Positions 23,069 to 34,586 of a stretch of 64,000 nt of DNA are shown piece after piece. How positions within the stretch are numbered: position 1 is the stretch's first letter; each line of letters opens with the position of its first letter. The notes under the pieces were generated by a model. That model saw only the letters and a list, made by a program, of their open reading frames with translations. It was not told the DNA's origin and ran no database searches. The position numbers were made by a program, and so were the translations under genes. This DNA is from Kingdonia uniflora (Eukaryota > Streptophyta > Magnoliopsida > Ranunculales > Circaeasteraceae), in contig JACGCM010001129.1 in NCBI GenBank assembly GCA_014058105.1, forward strand, positions 3,545,001 through 3,609,000, read 5' to 3'.

Positions 23069-25076
23069 ATGTCGGGAGAGTCTAGTTCGCGACCGAGGAA
23101 AAATGGTTCCAAAAATACACGTAACTCTAACGCGAAAGTAAAATGAAGGGGAAGTGCCGATATAACAAATGTTTGGCTGGATCAATTGACGGATGAAATC
23201 GATCCCACCCTATTATACAATGAGTTGAACCGAGTAGATATCCTCCGGGACGGCTGGGTCCATATTTTTGTTGGATTGGAGGAAATACCGGTAAGTTTTA
23301 CGTAAATTTAATGTGTTATTAACGTATATTACAATATGTTCAATGAAATGCCCGAATGAACTTCTAACGTGTTAATGTGTTTTTTTGTCAGAATCGAGAT
23401 GAATTACAGTGTAGAAGATCATTGGATAAGGTACTGAAGTGGTACCGATGGATTGCCGTATACCCGACGTTGAAGAAGTTCGTCGAGGGTATGGGTTTTG
23501 CAGAGTTTTACTCGATTAATGCGGGAAACTTGGATAACCGTCTCATTCATGCTCTTGTGGAGTGGTGGTGGTCTTCCACCCATACCTTTCACTTCCCTTG
23601 CGAGGAACTGGGTTTAACACCGTTAGACTTCGTCATGCTAACGGGCATACCTTTTAGGAGGGGTCGCAAACTCCCGTACGATGAGAAGTACTCCAAGTTA
23701 GAGGAAGCAGAAAAGATGTTCTCGGGAATCACAAGCTCTGACATGAGGTACGGTAACATCACTCTCTCATATTTAAAAAAGTGACAAGAGCCTATGAATC
23801 CATGTCTCCACAATTATGACTCAGAAATAGATATCGTGTATGCACGGGCATTTATTGCTTATATGATGGGTAATCTCTTCTTCTCAAATGGTGCCGTATC
23901 CCTTCGGGTGGGTTATCTGGTAGCCTTGACAGACTACGATATTCTTGGTGCGTCCAGTTTTGACTGGGGTACGCCGATTATGGCGGCTTTGTATCGGAGG
24001 CTTGATGAAGTCTCAGTTCTGAGGCCTGGGAAGGTGTAGAAATCGATCATCAGATTATATGTGGTGTTGGAGTACTGATTCTTTGAGTACTCTGGGGTTG
24101 TAATGTATCTAGTTTAGGTACAGAACTTTAACCATATTTATCCTCATATTTCTAGGTGGAGAGATGAAAGAGCGAGTACGGGGTCTGAAATCCATCACTC
24201 TTTCGCTGTGATCAAAGATATGATAGAATGGAAGGACAGAACCAACATAGATTGGCAACCATGGCACAGGTCTAGGCAATTGATACATCTAGAGGTAAGA
24301 GTTGCTTCAGTGCTGAGCTCCCAGAGGGTTCCATTGGTATCAGTCCCATACGGCCATGGTACGCTTTGGTATTTAGGAGACCAGTGTATGCGTCAGATGA
24401 CCGGGCTTGATAGTGTACCCTATGACCCCCCTCAGGAGATTATAGAATTCCCAAGGTACGATCGAGAGTTATATTAGAGTCTGAAGGATGTAAACTTCTA
24501 CGATGGTCGCAATTATCTTGTTCCCGATGTAGATTACATGAATATTGGTGTCTCGTTCATCAAAATCCCAAGATCGGTTGTAGTTTAGTAAAGAGGGCGG
24601 GAAATATTTGGTCGGTCGGGCGTGATCTAGTGAGGCCCGATGTAATCTTTCCACCAACATCGAGTTTAGCTACATCTTCACAGGTGTAAGACTATGGTGT
24701 TCAACCAACCGGTGATCCACGTGATATGGGATGGTTCATGGATGTGACGGGACCGAACGATCAACGTAGACGGATACCGATCCCGGTGATGTAGGTACCA
24801 TACCCGTGTCTACCTATGTATAGTGTAGATGAGTTGTGGCATCAGTCCCAAGAAATGCGGTATACGGCATATATAAAGTTGAGGCAACTAGCTAACAACA
24901 ATACTGAGTTGAGGAGGAAGTTGAGTCGGGCACAAGAGGTCATCCGAGAGACGTCTGAGAGACTAGCTGAGATGTCTATTTCCTACCAAATAGAGCCGGT
25001 TGTGCAATATACCTATGATGAGAGTCTCGCACGTGACAGATGCGCCTGCCAAACGAAGAGAGGTCTTTCTAGTTAG
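23069..25076 (+). pseudogene. Plant mobile domain (PMD) protein gene of Harbinger H1
   Basis: The start ATG at 23069 gives MSGESSSRPRKNGS, a basic Ser-rich N-terminus. Exon 1 ends at a GTAAGT donor (23291) and exon 2 begins at 23392. Exon 2 shows aminotransferase-like PMD signatures: WYRWIAVYP, LVEWWWSSTHTFHFPCEELG, LDFVMLTGIPF, ARAFIAYMMGNLFFS, MAALYRRLDEVS, then FAVIKDMIEWKDR and PYGHGTLWYLGDQ. A C-terminal coiled coil, ELRRKLSRAQEVIRETSERL, lies at about 24915-24975 in another frame. In-frame stops at 23144, 23782, 24037, 24475 and others fit TGG-to-TGA/TAG or CAG/CGA-to-stop changes. PMD domains occur in MAIN/MAIL proteins and in transposons. The role here is unknown; it may aid DNA binding or evasion of silencing. 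Confidence 0.75.
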
Positions 25077-25400
25077 GCTATGTTTTATTTAAAAATTTTA
25101 TTTATGTTTTGTTTAAACTATGTTGTGTATTAATATTGTTTAAAATATGTTTTATTCGAATTTTTAATATTGTTTTCTTTTTTAAGATTTATGTTTTGGA
25201 AATTTGTTCTCCAAGTTACTCAATCATCAGCGGCTAGTATTAATATTGCTTGATTAATATGAGACTAAAGTGAAGTGAGGAGTGCCAAGTCTGGTTGACC
25301 TCACTCTTATTGGAGCTACCAAACCAATGTTTCAGTATGTTAAACCTTAGGCTAGTACTTTTTTTATGGAAACTTGTTGTACAAGTTAAGAAGACGACCA

Positions 25401-25568
25401 TATTAACGGCTAGTTTTGTTTATGGAAACTTGTTGTACAAGTTACTCAACAACCACATTAATGGCTATATTTTTTTGGACACTTGATAACGGCTATATTA
25501 ACGTCTAGTTTTTCTTTTGGACACTTGTTAACGGCTATATTAACGGCTAGTTTTTTTCACCTATAAAT
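25401..25568 (+). promoter_or_regulatory. AACGGCTA repeats and TATA box before the H1 accessory gene
   Basis: AACGGC cores occur at 25405, 25488, 25530 and 25542, mostly as TTAACGGCTAG or TAACGGCTATAT, with further variants between. A TATA box (CTATAAATG) lies at 25562-25568, 78 bp before the ATG. AACGGCTA matches the core of the plant MSA element bound by three-repeat Myb factors. Confidence 0.55.
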
Positions 25569-25645
25569 GCCATTCATCTTCTATACTCTCTTCCTTTCTA
25601 ATCTTCTACACCCTCCTCCCTCTTTACCTTACAAAAAAAGCCACT

Positions 25646-27263
25646 ATGTCTTCCTCAAGCTCCCAATCTAATTCTCAAAACCACTTTCAATCCTCTAATA
25701 TGAACCAACAAGGAAACATCTATCCTCATCAATTCGGCACATTTGATCCGTCGCAAATGCCAAATACTTCCCAAGGTCAGAATCACCATGTTCGCCAACT
25801 ATTCCTGCCACCCGACAATCTATTTCAATCTCAAACCCATGGATATTACCCTTATTACCCAAACCAAGGAAATTACCCTTATTACCCAAACCAAGGATAT
25901 TGCCCTCAATTTGATGGGTATACAGGCTCGTACCCTCAACCGGGAAATCCATATTATTCATCTCAAACTTGTTTCACCTGTGGAAGTTTGAGTACCACGC
26001 CGATGCAAGGTACATGGGGTTAAAATTATTTAAATCATAATACATCGCCGGTTACATCTCCGGTTGTCTCTCCGGTCATCTCCAAGGAACTCAATCTGGT
26101 TCTCACGATAAGTAATACGCACGGGAAGGCAAAGTCTATAAGAAAAACGGCATCAACACCTATTATAGTTGAGGATATAGCTGAGGTTGAGGAACTCAAT
26201 CCGGTTCTCACGAGAAGTAATACGCGTGGGAAGACAAAGTTTAAAAGAAAGATGGCATCGATACCTATTATAGTTCAGGATGTACTAGAGGCTTCGGAGG
26301 AAGTTCATGACGACAAAGAACAATACTCCAACTCTAAAAATTGGTCATCCGATGACTTCATGAATTTTGCATGCGCTTAGTCCCAAGTGTCTCAAAACCT
26401 CGCTACCACGAACAACCAAAAAGCTGCTACATTTTGGTTCAAGTTGTGTGATCAATTCAACTCCTTCTATGTTGACCAATCGATGTGACAATCGTACAAC
26501 GATGTCAATTGTACGTATAAGGGGCGGCTCAATAAGGAATATTCAATTTTTAGAGGTATCATTCAAGACCTTGAGAGCCGACATCATACCGGTATTGGAA
26601 CGGATGACTTCGTAAGTATTTCATTTATTTTTCTCATTTTATTAATGTTCAAAGGTGAATCATACTCTAAAAAATTTCTAACTTGATTTCTAGGAACGTA
26701 TGGCATACGATACATTTTTTCAACTACAACATAAACTATTTGCACTTGGGGAAGCGTACAAAGTTTAGGAAACTTGCCCAAAATAGTCACAAATTCATCG
26801 TATCGGACATCCCGGATGCAACGTCGCTTGGAAGTTAAATTTTAATGATAGCCCGGGTAACTCCACCAATACTAATCCTAAAACACCTATATCTGGCACT
26901 CAAAATATTATAATTCCGGAAGATTCTATCAATGTGGATGCACCACTATATTCTTATGGGGATGTACGACCGAACGGCAAAAAAAAATATAAGGCAAAAG
27001 AAACGGCAAAGGCAAGTATAGGTTTCTGGGGGAAGAGGATGCTTGAGACAACATCCAACATGATGAAGTCATAGAATCAGATAGAGGAGCAGAAGTAAGA
27101 GGAAAAGGATGCTAAAGCTAGAGCACGAGAGGAACTAAAGTTGATAAAAGAGGCTGAGATTCAAAGGAGGCGTGAAGTGGAGTTAACTCGAAAAAAAGTC
27201 TTCGACGACTCGCATATGCTTAAGGTGATGACAACGGACCCAAGTAACCTACTACTGGTATAA
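25646..27263 (+). pseudogene. Harbinger accessory protein (Myb/NAM-associated type), H1
   Basis: The start MSSSSSQSNS at 25646 leads a Gln/Asn/Pro/Tyr-rich region with YYPYYPNQG repeats. A SANT/Myb-like domain follows (NWSSDDFMNFACA, FWFKLCDQFNSFYVDQ, YKGRLNKEYSIFRGI). An intron at 26612-26693 (donor GTAAGT, acceptor TTTCTAG) separates it from a second exon opening ERMAYDTFFQLQHKLFALG. The C-terminus has RPNGKKKYKAKE and a charged coiled coil ending before TAA at 27261. This is the layout of the second Harbinger protein, which helps bring the transposase to the nucleus and DNA. Stops at 26021, 26378, 26484, 26767 and elsewhere inactivate it. Confidence 0.75.
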
Positions 27264-27654
27264 AGGCGTGGGATGAAGAAGTAGATTAAAGAATATTCGA
27301 AGAAGTTGAAGGAGCAGTGTCCATGTGATGACGACGTTTCTAGCGATGAAAATTGGTGTAATTATTAACGTTAATAGTAGTTATTAAGATCTATGTAATT
27401 TCATTATTTCAATAAAATTATTATTAATGGTTCGTAATCCTTAAAATTGATACAAAATTAAAAAAACAAAAATAGTAAACTATGTTTCCTTAAAGTGTTA
27501 CAATGATGAAGACTTGAAAATAAAATACATTACAACTTCAACATTAAATTGAAAAGAAAAAACATTACTTTAGAAAATAAACAAACAATGATGAAGACTA
27601 TAATTACTCTGCCCCTTTTTGACTGCACAAATGCGCGACAAGTTCATCTCGTAA

Positions 27655-28975
27655 TTAGAAATGAGCTCCTTCATTTCTAATTTCACGAACCTTCTGGATG
27701 TACTCTACCATAGCGTTGATCGCGTGTCTCGGATTTAAGTCCTCCTTCCAATTATTCACGGATTTTCTAAACTCAGGATCAATGTTTATTTGCCGGATGT
27801 AAGTATGACGTTCATCTTCCACGATTATATTGTGCAAGATTAAACATGCGTACATAACATTTCCTAGATCACTAGGTTTCCAAAATCGCGCACCGTTTGC
27901 CAATATTTGAAACCTAGCTTGTAATACCCCAAAAGCATGCTCTACGTCTTTACGGCATGCTTCTTGCATCTTCAAAAAATATCTTTCGGCATCGTTGGGC
28001 GGATTTCTTATGGTTTGAACAAGTATTTGCCATTTTGGATAGACTTTATCCGCTAAGTAATACCTCATAGTGTGCGGTACCATGCCTATATAATAATTGC
28101 ATGACGGCGCAACTTCATTAGACAAGTTATTGAAAAACCACCCTTGATGCAAGACGTTTACGTCGTTGTTAGAACCGGGTACCCCAAAGAATGTGTGTCG
28201 TATCCAAAGATTTTGGGATACAACCGCTTCTAAAATCACCGTCGGGATTTTTTTATACCCGGTATATTATCCTGCCCACCCGGTAGGACAATTCTTCCAT
28301 TTCCAATGCATATAATCTAAACTTCCTAACATCCCCGGGAAGCCTCGCGGTCCATTCACTTCTAACAAGTGTAATGTATCGTCTTTATTGGGAAATCTAA
28401 GGTATTGAGCTTTAAATTGTGTTATAATAGTTTTACAAAATTCTTTCAAGCACAAAATAGCCGTAGACTCCCAAATCCGATGGTACTCTACTTGGGCGTC
28501 TGCGCTCATACCGTAACATAACATGCAAAGTGTGCACATTATCTTTTAGTGTGAGGATAAGCCCATAGTCTTAGCGGCATTTTCTCTTTGAATAAAATAG
28601 GGGTTCGAAGAAAGTATTTGATCATAAATACGTTGATGCACACCTTCGCTCATGCGGAATCGACGACAAAATGAGATACCCTTGAATCTTGGGTTGTCAC
28701 CGAAGTAATCCCGGTTAAGGCTATCCTCCCCCAATTTATGCTCATGGCTTTTCCTCTTGTCAATCCATCCCCTTTTACTACCTCCGTGATGATGTCGCAT
28801 CTTGCTATTTATCTTCTGTTTCTCCTATCTCAATCATAATCATGTCATACTCGTGCAGCAACTCAACTTGACATCGAAATAACTCTTCTTCACTGGACGA
28901 TGATGAAGATGATAACTCCCAAGATGAGAGTGATGTGTCAGGCCTGAGCAGGTCAGCAATGATTTCGTCAGACAT
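27655..28975 (-). pseudogene. PIF/Harbinger DDE transposase, H1
   Basis: The start MSDEIIADLL (28975) leads an acidic Ser-rich N-terminus. A frameshift near 28800 joins it to RRRFRM-type sequence (CRRFRMSEGVHQRIYDQIL). The DDE_Tnp_4 nuclease follows in one frame to TGA at 27655. The first Asp is in GMLGSLDYMHWKWKNCP, the second in PGSNNDVNVL, and the Glu in CRKDVEHAFGVLQARF. ARFWKPSDLGNVMYACLILH follows, as is usual for the family. All three catalytic residues remain, but two stops (near 28543 and 28264) and the frameshift break the gene. The family cuts and pastes DNA at TWA sites. It converges with the accessory gene, leaving about 390 bp between their ends. Confidence 0.85.
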
Positions 28976-29049
28976 AATTTGGCGTAATTGATAAGAAATG
29001 AAAAAGGTTGAATTTTGAGATATAAGAATAATTTGATTATAGAAGAGAG

Positions 29050-29226
29050 TGGAAGATGAATGGGGGTTATAAATAAAGAAAAAAACTAGCTGTTTATAGC
29101 CGTTGAGCATCTTTTTAATGAAGTTTGATTAGGGAAAAACTAAGCTAAAATAATGGGGAACCATGAATATTTTTTATGCAGGCTTATGCCGCGCACTTCT
29201 GAACCGCGCGGCAAAAACTAGCCGTT
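29050..29226 (-). promoter_or_regulatory. H1 transposase promoter region with AACGGCTA motifs
   Basis: On the minus strand AACGGCTAGTTTTTG lies at about 29226-29212 and AACGGCTATAAACAGCTAG at about 29105-29087. A TATTTATAA box follows near 29075, roughly 95 bp before the ATG. The order AACGGCTA, CTAGTTTTT, TATA resembles the promoter of the accessory gene at 25401-25568. Confidence 0.5.
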
Positions 29227-29411
29227 TGAAAATCTTGCAATCTCAGTTGTCCACGTGTGTTAATCATGGATGTTAAAGTACGCGCAGTTCTAAAGTGCGC
29301 TTAATAGGAACCATTGGATGGGAGGACACGTGTTATAATCTTAAGGGAGAAGTGTATACGCGCACTTCTGAACCGTGCGTTATGGCTACGCACACTTCTG
29401 AAATGCACGGC
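29189..29411. repeat. H1 right subterminal palindromic repeats (4 copies)
   Basis: Copies at 29189-29211, 29281-29300, 29359-29380 and 29389-29411 match the left-end motif (GCGCACTTCTGAACCGCGCG and variants). The first is a near-exact copy of the one at 22688. Confidence 0.65.
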
Positions 29412-29814
29412 GTGAATTCATCCTCAATCCACCCACAGGGTTGAAAATCTACCCTTGGATGAATTTTTCTCTTGCCACATCACGTATTCACCTAGCTGCT
29501 GGGAGACGAATTGAGTGGAAAAAATGGTGGATTTCAAAATCTACCCGTCACGTCAGGGTGTACCTAGCTACTGTGGGTGCTCTAATAGTGAAACATGTAA
29601 CTAGTTGAAAAATTAAATGGGCACTTTAATTTTGTATCATTTGTGTCTAAGTGTTTGCTCTTTTCTCCATGTGTTATGATTGTGGAAGTCCCGACGCTGA
29701 GTTGAAATAAAATAATACAAAGCTATAATCGTGTTTGTACAGTAAGTTTTTTTATCACTATGCCAAAATAAAGAAGATGCCACAAAAGTAAGAGTTCTTG
29801 CAAAAAAAAGCAAC

Positions 29815-30207
29815 TGCAATAATCAGGGTTATCCTCCTAATGATTCTAGTGCCTATGAAATGGTGTGCTAATGAAAGAAGCATCAGTATCGTCGTTTTGA
29901 AGCTCTTTCTCACTTAGAGCATAAGTCGATTCAAGGTATGAAAACGCGTTGCTTTCTTGGTCAAAAAGATTTCATGTTCTTGGTAAACCCATATTGTTTT
30001 CTTAATTTAGTGGGTTCTATGATTCTTGTGTTATGATCTTTTGAATGGTTTTCAAATTACGGCCTAATTTCTTAGTTCATTGATGTTTATTTATTTGCCT
30101 TATACAGATGGTGTACTGCAATAGTTATTGGAAGGGGGCTCTTTAAAGTGTTTTAATGGAGGGATGCAAAACAATCTAGTATCCGTAATCGCTATCCAAG
30201 CATGAAA
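29815..30207 (+). pseudogene. Two exon-like coding relics of an unidentified gene
   Basis: About 29815-29934 reads NQGYPPNDSSAYEMVC, two stops, then KKHQYRRFEALSHLEHKSIQ, up to a GTATG donor. After a CAG acceptor near 30108 the frame continues DGVLQ, stop, LLEGGSLKCFNGGMQNNLVS. Codon texture and splice-like edges suggest former exons. I do not recognise the family, and it could be chance. Confidence 0.3.
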
Positions 30208-31280
30208 GGTTAGAAATGAGGATACATTTATATATCTAATAATATCTTGTGCTTGGTTGTTATACAATTAATACTTTTTTAGTTTAAACGGGAAAAAAAA
30301 ATATTGTTCATTGACATCATTTATTTACTAAATGTGATCTTTGATTTAAATTGTAAGATACCCTCCTGGATTTTCATTTGTAAAAGCAAGGTAGGAGGAA
30401 TTCTTAAGGTATTTCATGTGTTGCTTCTCAAAAATGTAAATCTAGATGAGTGTTATGGACGTACTATGTGTAAACACATAAGGGGTATAAGGTGATACCC
30501 CTCTGACCACCCCGACCCCTCTTTGTGTTCTGATAATATTTTTATTTGCTAGTTACAAAATAAATCTCAACTTCTTAATGATCGCATAGGTTGAGTTGAG
30601 GTTTAACTCAAATGCCTCATGTAGTTTAGGTTCTCTTGAATGTTCGAGGTTTTTTACTCTTTTAGGCAGTTATATATGCATTGAGAGCACATGGGGCAAG
30701 GGTGACTAGCATTGTTATGGTCATTAATCTACAATACGATGAAGAAGCTCTAGTTAGCTAAAAAGTCTGAAGAACACAAATTTGATGGGAAAAATAAGCT
30801 TCAATTGCTTAAAAAAACGAGCTTAACTTAGATCTAACCTTGCCTAGTCTTGCCCTTCATCGAAGGTTACAAACCCTAGTTACAAATTTTTCAGATCTAA
30901 AGTAAACTCTAAACAATGATCTACGCCTAGATAATTAACTCTAGCCTAGGCTTGCCATTTTATAGAGGTTGCAAGTCCTAGTTACAATCTAACTCGAAAT
31001 CCAACTCTAAAAGGTATATAAAACTCTTAAACTAGAACTAGAATTACGATAATCGTTCGAAAGAACCCATAGATCGTTCGAACGACCGAACACCTCCCCT
31101 GGAACTTTGGCCCAAGGGCTCAAGTCGTTCGAACGACTCTCAACCTCGTTCGAACAACTTTGGTAAAAACTCTAATTTCTCCTAAATCCTCCAGGATCAT
31201 GGCTCCCCCATTTAGAAGGCTTGAGCTCCCGCACAAGCCAGAACTAGAGATGTGAAAATTCCCTAGATCCTCCTGGATCA

Positions 31281-32030
31281 TGGCTCCCCCACTTAGGAAC
31301 CTTGAGCTCATGCTCAAGCCAGAACTGTAGATGAGAGAGCGCGGCGATGCCCAATTCCCTGCTGTACCACTTTGGCATACTAAACAACAAAAGAAACAGT
31401 TCAAATAGCTTCTTGTCACCCACCCCATTCTGGAAAACATACTCACAGGCCTTGCTTTACTGTAACTTCTGGCGAACCACACTAAGCCCATGGTGATCAT
31501 CAAATCCTATAACATCCAATGGAATAACAGGCTGACTCTAAAAAAGTACCAATATAGCGGAAATAGTTAGTACCATAACCTCCTCTTGCAACTTCCCCAT
31601 ATTGGTTTGTTGTATAGGAGACATTGTCATCGTAGACAATGCCTTAGACGACGTACCCTCTAGAATTGGTAATACAGGTTTTCTACTCGCAATAACCAAT
31701 CTCTACACTGGGGTTGCCGTTACAAAATTCACAACATCCTCGTCGTCATCCACCTCTAAAATACATCTCTTCCTCGATCAGCCTTGTCATGAAGATCGAT
31801 CTTGTCGTCCCATTGAAGTTGAAGCCTTCGCAATGTTGATGAGACGAACTTGTTTTGTTAACTGCTTTATAGTAGCAGATAACTTGGAAACTTTCATTTC
31901 TAAAACCGTGAGTCTATCGTTGAAATCGCCCATCTCCAAATCGGCCTTATACGCCGATTTAGGTCTACGATGGATCGTCAACGGACTCACAAAAATTCCC
32001 AAAATTTGTATAGATCTAGAAATCACTACA
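31281..32030 (-). pseudogene. G3 coding relic: gag N-terminus joined to the element tail
   Basis: On the minus strand the gag N-terminus is readable (SPLTIHRRPKS, LEMGDFNDRLTVLEMKVSKL, RLINIAKASTSMGRQDRSS) from about 32000 to 31790, matching G2 and G4. After a short acidic part it jumps to GKLQEEVMV and a tail ending near GIAALSHLQ, skipping the zinc knuckle, protease and RNase H remnants that G2 and G4 retain. It is therefore a further deletion of the same family. Confidence 0.65.
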
Positions 32031-32170
32031 GTAGTGACGAAATCACTTTAGCAGACACAAAAACATTGTAGCAGTCTCCGAATTCACTGTAGCATTTACA
32101 AAATCACTGTAGCAAACACCAAAAAATATTGTAGAAATCACAAAATTACTGTAGCGGACATCAGAAATCA
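32015..32170 (-). repeat. Leader repeats CTACAGTGATTT in G3
   Basis: About six degenerate ~20-25 bp copies, read on the minus strand as GCTACAGTGATTTTG and variants, lie between the primer site and gag. The same type of leader array is found in element D at 50890-50996. Confidence 0.65.
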
Positions 32171-34109
32171 ACAAAACTTCCCCTTCGTTTACTTGAGACG
32201 GTCACGTGTAGAGACCATAAACTACAATCAAAACCTGAGAATCTTAATAAGAATTTGATACCACTTTGATACCACTTAATCCACAATACGTTGAAGAAGC
32301 TCTGATACCACTTAATCCACAATGCGATGATGAAGCTCTAGTTAGCGGAAAAGTCTGAAGAACATAAATTCGATGGGAAAAATAAGCTTTAATTGCTTAA
32401 AAAAATGACTTTAACATAGATCTAACCTTGCCTAGTCTTGCCCTTTATTGAAGGTTACAAGCCCTAGTTACAAATCTCTTAGATCTAAAGGAAACTCTAA
32501 ACAATCATCTACGTCTAGATAATTAACTCTAGCCTAGGTTTGCCTTTTTATAGAGGTTACAAGTCCTAGTTACAATCCACCTCAAAATCCAACTATAATC
32601 CAACTCTAAAAGGTATTTAAAACTCTTAAACTAGAACTGGAATTACGATAGTCGTTCGAACGAACCCATAGGTCGTTCGAACGGCCGAACACCTCCCCTG
32701 GAACTTTAGCCCAAGGGTTCAAGTCGTTTGAACGAATCTCAACCTCATTCGAACAACTTCAGTAAAAACTCCAGTTTCTCCTAGATCCTCCTGGATCATG
32801 GCTCTCCCATTTAGGAGGCTTGAGCTCCCGCTCAAGCCAGAACTAGAGATGTGGGAATTCCCTAGATCCTCCTGGATCAGTCGTTGATATTTCAACTTTT
32901 TTAAACTATAGTGAGGTATGTTAACAATTTATGCTTTTTTTATGTAAATTTTGATATCTTGTTCTTGGTTGTTGTACCATTAATACTTTTTTAGTTTAAA
33001 CAGGAAAAAAAAAGTATTGTTCATTGACATCATTTATTCGCTAAATTTAATCCTTGATTTGAATTGTAAGATACCTTCCTGGATTTTCATTTGTAAAAGC
33101 AAGGTAAGATGAATTCTTAAGGTGTTTCATGTGTTGCTTCTCAAAAATGTAAATCTAGATGAGTGTCATGGACATACTATGTTCTCAAAAATGTAAGTCT
33201 AGATGAGTGTCATGGACGTACTATGTATAAACACATAAGAGGGGTTAGGTGATATATATCCCTCCGACCACCCCGACCCCTCTTTGTGTACTGATAATAT
33301 TTATATTTGCTAGTTACAAAAAATATTAACTTCTTAATGATCATATAGGTGACTTGAGGTTTAACTCAAATACGTAATGTAGTTCAGGTTCTCTTGAATG
33401 TTCGAGGTTTTTTATGCTTTTAGGCGGCTTATATATGCGTTGAGAGCACATAGAGCAAGGGTGACTAGCATTGCTATGGTCATTGATATTTCAACTTTTT
33501 AAACTGTAGTAAGGTATGTTTGTAATTTATGCTTATTTTATGTAAATTTTAATATCTTGTGTTTGGTTGTTGTACCATTAATACTTTTTTAGTTTAAACA
33601 GGAAGGAAAAAAAGTATTGTTCATTGACATCATTTATTCGCTAAATTTGATCCTTGATTTGAATTGTAAGATACCCTCCTAGATTTTCATTTGTAAAAGT
33701 AAGGTAAGGTGAATTCTTAAGGTGTTTCATGTGTTGCTTCTCATAAATGTAAATCTAGATTAGTGTTATGGACGTACTATGTGTAAATACATAAGAGTGG
33801 TTAGGTGATATATACCCCTCTGACCACTCCAACCCCTCTTTGTGTTCTAATAATATTTCAATTTGCTAGTTACAAAAAAAATCTCAACTTCTTAATGATC
33901 GTATAGGTTGACTTGAAGTTTAACTCAAATGCCTCATGTAATTCAGGTTCTCTTGAATGTTTGAGGTTTTATATGTTTTTAGATAGTTTATATATGCTTT
34001 GAGAGCACATGGAGCAAGGGTGACTAGCATTATTATGGTCATTGATATTTTGACTTTTTTAAACTGTAGTGAGGTATGTTTGTAATTTATGCTTATTTTA
34101 TGTAAATTT

Positions 34110-34586
34110 TGACTTTCATTTAGACTCTTAAACATTCAGTAATGCACTTTTTAAGTTCTTATTTATATTCTTTGAGATAGAGTAATTATATGAGTTATTT
34201 TTTGCTGTCAATGAATTCATAAGCTCAAAATGGTTGATCACTCATATTTTTTAGAGGATGATGGTTCGAGTCCATCTTGATTCGCTTAGTGGCTCTAGTA
34301 CAAATAAAATCATTATTAGTTTGATTATATTTTATTATATGAGTTAAACAACAACAATCGCCAAATGCTATTAAAAAAACAATAATAGCATTAGCTGAAT
34401 GTTTTAAATAATTTATAAATAGCATGCACTAAATGCTATGTTAGAGAGGAACAATGGCATTTGTTGAGCATCATTAAAACTGTGATGGCATTAAAAGAAT
34501 GCTATTAAAAATGAATTCATAACGTTCTTTGAATGTTATATTAGATCTACAAATCATAGCGGTCCTCTAAATATTATCAAGTAACA
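34110..34586. other. Unassigned AT-rich sequence with short inverted words
   Basis: AATGCTATTA and TAATAGCATT recur in both orientations (34370-34510), which may mark a degraded MITE. Ends and a target duplication could not be defined. Confidence 0.3.

Larger units (their letters stand above)
22589..29582. mobile_element. PIF/Harbinger transposon H1 with three genes
   Basis: The ends are inverted repeats: GAGCATCCACAGCAGTTGGG on the left and, read inward from the right, GAGCACCCACAGTAGCTAGG. Both are flanked by TAA (22586-22588 and 29583-29585), the TWA target of PIF/Harbinger elements. Length is 6994 bp. Inside are a PMD gene (+), a Myb/NAM-associated accessory gene (+) and a DDE transposase (-). 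Seven copies of a GC-rich palindromic motif lie within about 400 bp of the ends. The transposase and accessory gene are the standard Harbinger pair; the PMD gene is extra. All three genes carry stops, so this copy is inactive. Confidence 0.85.
30725..32879 (-). mobile_element. Non-autonomous Gypsy element G3, extended LTRs
   Basis: The minus-strand element has LTRs at 30725-31280 and 32313-32879, flanked by GTCAT (30720-30724) and GTCGT (32880-32884), a target duplication with one change. Neighbouring tandem units show the intact site as GGTCATTGATATTT. The primer-binding site reads TGGTATCAGAGC on the minus strand just inside 32312. Both LTRs carry an extra ~81 bp at the U3 end: TGATCCAGGAGGATCTAGGG, then element tail sequence, then a second TGATCC. 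The internal part is only about 1 kb. Confidence 0.8.
30241..34109. repeat. Three-unit tandem repeat (~560-600 bp per unit), interrupted by G3
   Basis: Unit 1 is 30241-30724 plus 32885-32952, unit 2 is 32953-33550 and unit 3 is 33551-34109. Shared landmarks in order are GGTTGTTGTACCATTAATAC, GTATTGTTCATTGACATC, GATTTTCATTTGTAAAAG, GAGTGTCATGGACGTACTATG, CCACCCCGACCCCTCTTTGTG and GAGAGCACATGGAGCAAGGG. Unit 2 also has a ~46 bp internal duplication near 33145-33225, which explains its greater length. No ORF is shared. Confidence 0.85.

Noticed and set aside
34255..34275. tRNA-like T-arm (GATGG, loop TTCGAGT, CCATC)
   Set aside because: No anticodon arm or matching acceptor stem could be folded at the right distance, so no tRNA gene is called.
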